From NCBI GenBank assembly GCA_021014325.1, contig CM037472.1:25281063-25345062 (forward strand): a stretch of 64,000 bases of DNA, given 5' to 3'. A program made the position numbers and the translations under genes. The notes under the pieces were generated by a model. That model had not been told where the DNA came from. It did not search any database and saw only the letters and a list, made by a program, of their open reading frames with translations. This document shows, in pieces, positions 55,791 to 64,000 of the stretch. Origin of the DNA: Plazaster borealis (lineage: Eukaryota; Echinodermata; Asteroidea; Forcipulatida; Labidiasteridae). Each line of letters opens with the position of its first letter. Within the stretch, counting starts at the first letter, position 1.

Positions 55791-55923
55791 TGTAGGGGCA
55801 AACCGCCACAAGACGACCCTTGCAATTGCTGCTGACTATTGCTTGGGGCGGCTCCCCAACAAAAAGACCCCCAGAGACCTCCCAAGTCTTGTCACCTCTA
55901 TTAACTTAAATTGTTCATATTAC

Positions 55924-56880
55924 TTATAACCTGATATAGCTTCTAAATGCATTGGAATTCCACCTACCCATTGCTCTAATTTCTGTATCGGAAAAAACCG
56001 CAGGAAAAAGCATGGCAAGCTGCTCCGATCCTAAAACTATGGCCTGTATACAGCCGCGGTTCTAAGCCCACAAATTTCACTGTTGCTTGTAAGATGCTGG
56101 CAAATTCGGTTCTTTTAACCGGCCTCCCGCTCGGTCAGCAATAAAGAAATTCGGAGTGAAAGGAGTGACGTTGGGCCATTGTCAAAGCTTCCACTGGACA
56201 GAAGGCATCCCCTGTTCTCCCTATATCTATGCTGACTTGCCTTCCGCGTGAATGCTTGAAATTGCTAAACAGCAATTTTAAGCCCCGGTTGTCTGGGCAT
56301 TTATGAACACTAGCAAACCTTACAACATTCTGTGTGTTTTGATTTGAGACCGTTATTTCCCCTATCCTTAAAAACGCTGCAAAAGCTAGCAGGAACATAC
56401 TTTTATACATTAGCCTTTGATACAGTGACTGCGAACGATGTTCTAGAGCGGTTGTAATCTTATGGAGCAAGCCTTGCGTAATCGGTAGCCGCATGTGCAC
56501 ACTTGTTTTTTTGCACGCCTAAAACTGCTTTCTGAACCAAAAAAGACTGCCCCGGTTGTGGCAAATCGTATAGTTTGTGAATGAAATTAATGGCAGGCAG
56601 GTGAGTTAAAATCGTACTAGCCGCCTATTTGGCTTCGCTTAAGTGTGTGACGAACAAAGCAGCCACGATTGGCTCTAGTGGGAGTGAGCCTGTAAAACCA
56701 TATTGTGCCAGGAACTGTATCAAAACCTCTTGTGCTCTCCGATAAGTCTTCCATGTTGCCTCGGCCATGGAATCTGATAATAGTTTCAGTAACCCTGGAA
56801 CCAGTTCTGTGGCTGTATTGCCTGAGGTAGTATAGTTGGCTGCTTCTCGGCCCATCATGGGGGGCTAGCTGTTTGAAGGC
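55924..56880 (-). pseudogene. DIRS-type tyrosine recombinase, frameshifted
   Basis: The enzyme integrates circular cDNA in DIRS retroelements. The N-terminal DNA-binding part has AEATWKTYRRAQEVLIQFLA. After a shift near 56,620 come ILTHLPAINFIHKLYDLP and FLVQKAVLGVQ. The catalytic core has FAAFLRIGEITVS with the first Arg, then in another frame HSFRIGAA (His-x2-Arg) near 56,030 and AFRSYIRL with the probable catalytic Tyr, ending at TAA 55,924. At least three frameshifts disable it. Confidence 0.75.
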
Positions 56881-56892
56881 TTCTATCTGTAA

Positions 56893-58593
56893 TCATGCTC
56901 TATGTTGTAATCGAGATAATTTGTCTGCTAACACGTTTTTTACGCCAGGAACATGGGTTGCTTTAAGTTGGATATTATACACCATTACTTCAATAACTAA
57001 TTTACGTATTAATGTCATAATATCTTTGTCCTTAGTGGAACTTGCATTAATTATGCTGACCAAAGCCTCATTATCTGTGTGGACCATGATCCTTTTGTTT
57101 TCAAATGCCTTGCCCCAAACGCTTACTGCAGCTACTATTGGGTACAGTTCTTTTAAGGTAATGCCTGATTGGGTCCAAACCTCCGGCCATTTCCAATAGA
57201 ACCAGTGTTCTTGATAGATTGCTCCGTAACCGAGCGACCCAGAGGCATCTGTATGAAAGTGCAGTGTGTGGGCTGGTAACCATTGTTCCGAGAGGAAAAA
57301 TGCTCTGCCGTTGAACTTTTGCAAAAATAACAGCCATGCCTGTAAGTCTCTTTTGGCTTCTTTGTGAATCCTTACAAAGTGGTTAGGATGTTTTAAACCT
57401 ATCGTTAAATTTATCAGTCTCCTCAAAAAGGCCCGCCCTGGTCGGACGACTTTACAAGCGAAGTTAAGCAAACCTATGATGGATTGTAGGTTTCGTAGGG
57501 TAATTTTTTCTTTTGCTAGGGTTTCACACACTAAATTGCGTGCTTTGTTTAGCTTGTCGGTTGGCAGGCGAGCGGACATTGAATGTGCGTCTAGCTCGAT
57601 ACCTGTAAATGTAATGCACTGTGAGGGCCCCTCTGTTTTTTCTTTTGCCAGGGGGATCCCTAACGTTGCACTTAATGTTTGAAAACCCTCTAAGTCGCGT
57701 TGGCCAGTTTTAGTTGAAGTTGAAATAATCAGGAAATCATCAAGGTAATGAACTATACCACCGGGATTAAACGTGTTGCTATCCATTCAATTGCAGTGCT
57801 GAAACGTTCAAAAATAGCACAGCTTGACCGACAACCCATCGGTAATGTCTTGCCATGGTAAAATTTATTTTCCCAAGAGAAACCAAGCAGGTTATGATCT
57901 TGTGGGTGAATTGGTATGATTTTGAATGCTGATTGTATATCCACTTTTGATAACAGACATTCTGGGCCGAAAAAATTCAAAATCCTGATAGCATCATCTG
58001 TTGACGCATAATGAACTGTGGAATTAAAGTCTGGAATCCCGTCATTAACCGACTCCTTTACCGGATGAGATAAGTGATGAATAACCCGAAACTTTCCTGG
58101 TTGTTTTTTTCGGAATTAACCCAATTGGGCTTACTCGGAAATTCGGAAGTGGAATTGAATTGAACGGACCCGCTATTCTACCATTTTGAAGTTCAGCCCT
58201 GATTTTTTCTGTAACCCTTTTGGAATGTTCACTTGCCGAGCGTAAGTTCTTAGACATCTGCATTTTTGGTGTGCCTGTGAAACCAAGTCGAAAACCCGAC
58301 GAGAAACCCTCAATTAAGTATTTGGCCTTTACTTTATCATATCCTATCAAATATTGTTCTAAGGTTTGTCTATTTACTGGTGTCACCGGGTCGCACGTGG
58401 CGCGGGTCGCCGTATCCCCTTCCTGAACCCCTTCGGTTTTGCTCCTGTTGAAGCCTCTTTGTAGGGAGTTTTGCCTTGGCCTTGCCCAATGTGACCTTGA
58501 AAATGCCCCACGGCCACGAAAGGTAGGCTGGGAGTTACTTATTCTACAATGGTTTCCTGGGTGAAAACGCGTGAGGTCTCGAAATGAATTCAA
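56893..58593 (-). pseudogene. DIRS-type reverse transcriptase and RNase H, frameshifted
   Basis: After a Gln/Arg/Ser-rich start, the polymerase carries RIAGPFNSIPLPNFRVSPIG and LIPKK. A slip in a T-run near 58,108 follows, then SKVDIQSAFKIIPIHP, LPMGCRSSCAIFERF, and after another slip near 57,786 VHYLDDFLIIS, the YxDD-type active site. RNase H follows with FHTDASGSLGYGAIYQ, TLKELYPIVAA and MVHTDNEALV and ends LADKLSRLQ at 56,893. The order RT, RNase H, tyrosine recombinase identifies the DIRS/Ngaro group. No methyltransferase domain was seen. The 5' end is cut by a MITE remnant near 58,565. Confidence 0.8.
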
Positions 58594-58755
58594 ATATTTT
58601 ACTGAGAAATTACATTTTTCTCAAAAACGACGTTACTTCAGAGGGAGCCGTTTCTCACAATGTTTTATACTATCAACAGCTCTCCATTGATCGTTACCAA
58701 GTAAGTTTTTATGCTAACAATTATTTTGAGTAATTACCAATAGTGTCCAGTGCCT
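58566..58755. mobile_element. Truncated TTAA MITE of the 366-bp superfamily
   Basis: The right half (TTTCTCAAAAACGACGTTAC, ACTATCAACAGCTCTCCATT) ends AGTGTCCAGTGCCT before TTAA at 58,756. The left half is missing where DIRS sequence begins, so one element interrupted or truncated the other. Confidence 0.7.
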
Positions 58756-59519
58756 TTAATATCTTGAGTGAACACCACTTCCTTTCGAAGATCAAAGTTT
58801 GTTCAATCATTATAAGGATGTGCATAACACCATAGAGTGAAAATAAAAATGATGACAGATTTACACAAAACTTTGATATTGAATTTTTGTTTGACAAATG
58901 AGTAAAATACAAAAAAATGACCTCGTGGGTCCAAAATTCAATGGTTGGAAAACAGTGATGGCTTTTCAAACTAGTTTCTCTTGACTCCGATGGGACCGAT
59001 TGAGTCATACAAAATGCGGATAAGAGGCTCGATCTCAAAGAGCTAAGATTGATCTTTGATCTTAACTGCGAACCAATCTTAATTGCTAAGCAAAGTGTGA
59101 TGTCACAATACAAACCATTATGGTAATACTGACAACTCATCAACCCATGCTTTATGAAATCTGATGAAATCTAGCCCTTTGGCAATATTACCATAATGTT
59201 GGCCGTGTGCTTAAAACCTCATAATTTGAATCTTCTAAAATAAAAGTTATTATAAACTTTCGACGTATAGTGCACAATCCAATTTGAGGTTTCTACAGGT
59301 GGCAAGAATGGATATAAGTTTACCATTGAATGATAAGTGTACTCCCTTATGCATATTTTAAAAACCTATAGATCCAGTGACTAATTTACTTTCTTCAATT
59401 TCAATCCCAAGAAAAGATTATTGCACATGAAGACTGCGCTATTTTATAGGCTAATGGTAAAAGCCAGCTATTTTTAACTATACAGGAGGGAAAATAATTC
59501 CCCCTCAGCAACGATCCAC

Positions 59520-61287
59520 CGAGCGTAGTGGACCGGAGTATTGGGTGTAATGTTGCACCAACCCGGTAAAGGGATATCAAGCCTGTCCACCGAGAACATC
59601 GGGGGTTCTCCTTCTTTCGTTGATTACCGAGAAAGCTCCCCTTGTAAAGAAAAGAACAAGAAAGAGATATCGAGGATTTGGCCGTAACACTGGTCAACAT
59701 CGATTGTTTCCCCGGGATTCTGTTTCCTGTCAGCCAAAACCACCTGCGGGAAAAAAATCAAATCAGAATGTCACCAAAAGGTGTTTTTTGGTTGGATGAT
59801 TGCTATCGTATGCTTTGTCCTTATAGAGCAACGACCCTAGGCCTATATGGTATACATTCTCGTCTGATGGCTTTGAAAAGGTACATACATGACACTAATC
59901 TTTAATACCGCAAACATGGAGGAAAGAAATTACTTCAAATATAGGGATGTTGGAGGTTTTGTTATAATCCCACGAAACATCAACTTCCAAAGCAAAACAT
60001 GCACAAGGCACATTGATGCATGGTTGTTACACCCACTTTAGTTTTCGTTATGAAATAAATGCATTTTGTGGTAATTAGTTTTATAAATCTAGTTCAACAA
60101 CGAGAGTTTTCGGTGAAGCAAATAGTATGCTTTTGGCGTGGCTGTAGTAGGCACACTCCCTTAGCCCATCGACGGAAAATTTAAAGATGATTAAACGTAT
60201 ACTAATTCCTAATTCGTCCCTCATTAAGTGTAATTTATTGTTAAATATTGAACAGACTTAGGCCTATCTGTGCAGCGTTTACTTTACAGTTTATATCGTA
60301 TTGACGTCGCCTGCCTTGCCTGGCTTGGCGCCCAATGCCCAAACCATGACGAACAGACAATGGGCAGACAATTAAGACAGAGAGGGCCCAACTAAATTGA
60401 GGCGCCGCGGGGTAAGGGGGGTACGTGTGGGTGTGGGGATGCGTAAAATGACAAGATAGTTACAAATTACATCAAGCAATTGCTACCTCAGTGCTAAAAT
60501 CATGCTACTTGATTGGCTGCATATTGCGCCACAGCACCTTGTAAAGCATTACATGGTGCTATGCAAAGGAATAGGTCTCATACTTCAACACGTAACTCCA
60601 CTTACCTTGTAGGAAAAATACTGAGCGCTTTTAGACACCCTTCGGGAGTATAAAGCGCTATATAAGAACTGCATTATTATTATTATTATTATTATTACTT
60701 GAACCCGAAAAGTTGTTAACTGCACGTCAAGGGTCTAAATAAAAAGAAGGACTTTCAACCCCAAAATGTGGTTGAAAATGTGGTTGGTATTTTTTAATAG
60801 TTGGTATGAATTCAAGACTTGGCACTAAGGTGAACGCCTGATGGTCACTTAGATGTTGAATCACGATGGACGAATACAAACATCTCCCCCCCGTATGAAA
60901 ATAGAGCTGTTGCTCCTTTAAGTGCGTCATCCTTCTCTCGTTACCCTTTTTCATCACTCTATAGCCTCTCCAAGACGCCTATTGGATCTGCAAAGCGGCA
61001 TCACCAACCACCCCAGGGGAATACTATACGCCATATAATCACGGCCATGTTCGTAGGCTGCTTGCGTATTTCTTCACACTTCTTGGGATGATTAAGCCAT
61101 AGACGTATATATAGATGTGGCTTGAGCTACGACTACTTTATCAACGATTTGGTTACAAGTAATTGCATGCACGGAGAAACTTCTTCCGATGACACGGTCA
61201 GAGCGTAGACCTTTTACTTTTAGATTACCCGGAAAATGTAACATTTTATAATTTTGTTGTAGTATTACGCATGTTATTACAAAATGT
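59520..61287. repeat. Inverted copy of 6722-8432
   Basis: It is the reverse complement of 6722-8432 with scattered changes and one SINE piece inserted at 60,510-60,690. It borders the MITE at 61,292, just as the first copy borders the MITE at 6356-6721. Confidence 0.75.
60510..60690 (+). repeat. SINE 3' part inserted in the repeat copy
   Basis: GATTGGCTGCATATTGCGCC through GCGCTATATAAGAACTGC and (ATT)n matches 42,570-42,760 closely and is absent from the partner repeat at 6722-8432. Confidence 0.75.
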
Positions 61288-61291
61288 TTCA

Positions 61292-61629
61292 AGGCATCGT
61301 ACACGTTTGGTAGTTATTCAAAATATATATTAGCATAAAAACTGACTTGGTAACGAGCAACAGAGAGCTGTTGATAGTTTTTGAGAAAAAAGTAATTTCT
61401 CGGTAAAATATTTGAATTCATTTCGAGACCTCGCGCGTGAGGTCTAGAAATCACATCTGAAAGCACACAACTTCGTGTGACAAGGGTGTTTTTTCTTCCA
61501 TTATTATCTCGCAACTTCGATGACCAATTGAGTTCAAATTTTTCACAGGTTTGTTATTTTGTGCATAATGTTGAGATACACCAAGTGAGCAGACTGGTCT
61601 TTGACAATTACCAAAGGTGTCCAGTGTCT
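61292..61629. mobile_element. TTAA MITE, related copy
   Basis: The left end AGGCATCGTACACGTTTGG and right end GGTGTCCAGTGTCT differ from each other, so it is a mixed or diverged copy. TTAA is intact at 61,630-61,633 and changed to TTCA on the left. Internal palindrome: CGAGACCTCGCGCGTGAGGTC. Confidence 0.7.
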
Positions 61630-61759
61630 TTAAACAATTAACCTTTTTTGAATAATGTCTTGCATTGTTGGAGAACACAGCTTATAAAAGTTACCGTATG
61701 CTTTAAGTATTGTTTGAAGCTTTGCATGGTTTGGAAAAATAAGAAGTAACTATAAATAA

Positions 61760-61990
61760 ATAGTAAACTTGCGGGTACAACCATGTGTAAAATCTCGTTT
61801 GCGGGAGTGTTGGCTCTGAAAAGAGCCAGTGTGGTATCGACGTTTCGAACAGTAGGCCTATACTCTGCTCGTCTTCAGGAGAAAATACTCAAACAATATT
61901 TAACCCTGTGGTGTTCACTCAAGAAGAATCATACACATAGGCCTAAGAATCATACATCATAAGAATCATAAGAATCATACACATGGTTGA
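61760..61990 (-). mobile_element. Penelope-type LTR fragment with hammerhead-like fold
   Basis: On the minus strand CTGAAGA is followed by GAGCAG, a loop, CTGTTC and GAAACGTCGATACC. This is the box-stem-box order of a hammerhead ribozyme as carried by Penelope-like LTRs, with one extra base after the CTGAAGA box. A GGCTCTGAAAAGAGCC hairpin stands beside it. Confidence 0.45.
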
Positions 61991-62334
61991 ACCCGCAAGT
62001 TTATTCTTTATTTAAAGGTACTTCTTAGTTTTATGATTTGTTAAAATGTGTGGGCTTGTGTGGGCTCATGATGAGGATCGGATCGACTAAGAAAGCAAGT
62101 TTAAACTTTATTTTGAAATAATCTATTGACAGTACCGGTATTTCATAAAATTTCGAGAATCCTTGCTCTTCAAGACTGAGACTGAGGTCGATGGGGAGAC
62201 ATACATTTCCTATACTCACACGAATAAAAACAATGCCTTGAATTGTTCCGTCACTAATGGGTTTCCAAATAATTACCTCTTGAGGGCGCTATAGGATAAG
62301 TTCCATTGATCTCCATTATACTGGAGATCAATGA

Positions 62335-62505
62335 TAAGTTCATAGACTTTTTCGCAAATACGCGGTACGCGGTCATTTGCCATGGAATGAGGTACATGCT
62401 GGTCTAGTTAGCGACACATTTTGATCGCTAACTAGACCAGCATGCACATCAGTCCACGGCTAACGCATGCGCACGGAGTATTTGCGAAGTAGTCTATGAA
62501 AGTTG
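62335..62505. repeat. Fold-back element with perfect 20-bp inner arms
   Basis: CATGCTGGTCTAGTTAGCGA (62,395-62,414) is exactly inverted at 62,425-62,444 around a 10-nt loop. Outer arms (TCATAGACTTTTTCGCAAAT and ATTTGCGAAGTAGTCTATGA) are imperfect. Confidence 0.8.
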
Positions 62506-62552
62506 CACCGCACTAAAAAAAAAAAGCACTGAGAAAAACATGCGCCAAGTCT

Positions 62553-62610
62553 TGTATCGCGAATAGATTGTTAATCCCACTAGTATCGCGAATAGATTGT
62601 TAATCCCACA
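62553..62610 (+). repeat. About 29-bp tandem duplication
   Basis: TATCGCGAATAGATTGTTAA plus TCCCAC occurs twice, joined by TAG. Confidence 0.85.
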
Positions 62611-62665
62611 GCTTTGTCTGTACATAAAAACAAGTTAAGGTTATAACTTTTAAGGGGAAACTTGT

Positions 62666-62937
62666 CCAATATTGAGCATTATTTCAGTAGTGATTGATGC
62701 GTGAATGCTTTCTGGGAAACGCTAAAGGCGGATTTGACCCATTACTACAGCGTATTGTCAAACATCCAACAAATAAACAACATCCGGCAATGGTGTCGGG
62801 TGCTCCAATATTGAGCATTTTGTGATTGATGCGTGAATGCTTTCTGGGAAATGCTGAAGGCGGATTTGACCCATCACTACACCGTATTGTCAAACATCCA
62901 ACAAATAAACAACATCCGGCAATGGTGTCGGGTGCTA
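62666..62937 (+). repeat. About 135-139 bp tandem duplication
   Basis: CCAATATTGAGCATT starts at 62,666 and 62,805; each unit ends in TGGTGTCGGGTGCT. The units differ by a 6-bp gap and a few substitutions. Frames read through both are by-products. Confidence 0.85.
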
Positions 62938-63204
62938 TTTAATTACCAAGGCATTTAAATCATATCGAATCCTATGGGTAATGATTGACGGGGAAAATTG
63001 CCTGATGTATTTCAAAATAGGGCCTTGCGTTTCAAGCAAACGACGCACATTATGTTCTGCCTATAATAGGTTATTTTTTTAAGGCAAGATAATTAACATA
63101 ACAGTTTTTGAGGCTTAGGCCTACTTGACATTTTAGTTAGTTCCAAACGATAATAAAATGATATGAAGTACTGAAACCTTTTTTTCAGTAGTAAATTGGA
63201 ACCA

Positions 63205-63625
63205 CGGCACCACACCTTAGTGGTAAGATATCTACTCTAGAACGGCAAAGGTCGTGGGGTTCGAATCCCACCCGATTATGCCTGTGGTTTTTCTTGTCTT
63301 ACCATAGACCACCGAGATTGCCCGATAGATTGTGCCTCTAGCCACCGTGCAATCTCGGTGGACTATTGTGGTAAGATATATACTCTAGAATGGCAAAGGT
63401 CGTGGGGTTCGAATCCCACTCGATTATGCCTGTGGTTTTTCTTGTCTTACCATAGACCACCGAGATTGCCCGATAGATTGTGCCTCTAGCCACCGTGCAA
63501 TCTCGGTGGACTAGTGGTAAGATATCTACTCTAGAATGGCAAAGGTCGTGGGGTTCGAATCCTACCCGATTATGCCTGTGGAGGTTTTTTTCTTCGTGAA
63601 AGTACTGAGTATACAGTGCTTTACA
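63205..63625 (+). repeat. Tandem array of three tRNA-like SINE heads, about 147-bp period
   Basis: GTGGTAAGATATCTACTCT (A-box region) and GGTTCGAATCCCA (B box) recur at about 63,222, 63,370 and 63,516. Adjacent heads are joined by the same ACCACCGAGATTGCCCGATA spacer. This is a tandem, not a dispersed, arrangement. Confidence 0.8.
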
Positions 63626-63864
63626 CACATCGGTGTATGGGTAAAACCAAATAATATTTATAGTTGATCAACTGACAAGGCATTTCGGAAGTGAGTTTTT
63701 CAGGGAATTCACTGAGCTGGAAAATAAGTTCAAAATTCACGCCTTCTGAAATGCCACTAGTTGATAACCAGAGCATTGCACATGCATCATAGAGCCAAAG
63801 ACAATGTTTAGCAAATCATGTCAATTCTTTTAAGAGGTGAAATGCTGATTTGGTAAAAACTATA

Positions 63865-64000
63865 CCGTAAGTCTACGGAGCGCTTTTGGTGCCTACGGAA
63901 CACCGGTGATAGGGACTACGGAACACTCGTGCTCAGGGCCGCTACGAAATACTGGTGCCTATATAGGCCCAAGGAACACTGATGTATAATGCCTATACAG
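63865..64000 (+). repeat. Degenerate repeats of TACGGAACACYGGTG
   Basis: Five diverged units of about 25-33 bp (CTACGGAGCGC, CTACGGAACACCGGTG, CTACGGAACACTCGTG, CTACGAAATACTGGTG, CAAGGAACACTGATG) run to the window edge. Confidence 0.65.

Noticed and set aside
63205..63625. Functional tRNA genes
   Set aside because: A and B boxes are present but there is no acceptor stem or proper anticodon arm; SINE heads fit better.

Overview
The window is a piece of animal nuclear DNA, most likely from an echinoderm and perhaps a sea star. Two interrupted host genes have GT-AG introns. AGGCCTA-rich repeats, tRNA-derived SINEs, TTAA-flanked MITEs, LINE ends, a DIRS-type retroelement and a decayed Polinton/Maverick fill the rest. 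The species-level guess rests on remembered repeat families, not on a search.

Left part (1-13,000): the minus strand carries the first four coding exons of a gene with a protein kinase C-type C1 (diacylglycerol/phorbol-ester) domain. The exons are 3614-3530, 2701-2485, 2049-2018 (a 32-nt micro-exon) and 1349-1273, and all phases agree. The gene continues off the left edge. The remaining sequence is layered repeats: long inverted repeats, a 55-bp minisatellite and TTAA MITEs.

Middle (about 13,020-27,600): a broken Polinton/Maverick-like element. It has a protein-primed family B DNA polymerase (minus), a double-jelly-roll-type major capsid protein, a packaging ATPase and several conserved accessory or structural genes (two tandem paralogues, two membrane proteins, one large unknown). 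There is only a possible integrase C-terminal tail, and I see no integrase core and no protease. Nearly every long gene is broken by frameshifts or in-frame stops, and several of the stops look like CGA to TGA changes. A 1.9-kb element with palindromic ends and a 9-bp target duplication sits in its left end. The most striking feature is a family of about 22-bp palindromes (arms like AAACTTTCGT and ACGAAAGTTT, 2-nt centre, arms covarying). They are scattered between, at the ends of and inside the genes of this element, where most are read through in frame. I found them nowhere else in the window.

Right part (27,600-64,000): a complete 12-exon gene on the plus strand (35,442-52,930) encodes a 644-residue type I L-asparaginase/60-kDa lysophospholipase (ASPG-like) with C-terminal ankyrin repeats. 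Its introns hold a mariner-type element nested beside interstitial TTAGGG repeats, a 76-bp minisatellite, SINEs, LINE ends and MITEs. Beyond it lie a degenerate DIRS-like retroelement (RT, RNase H and tyrosine recombinase, minus strand) with duplicated 3' repeats, a second copy of the 6.7-8.4 kb repeat in inverted orientation, a Penelope-type LTR fragment with a hammerhead-like fold, and tandem tRNA-like SINE heads.
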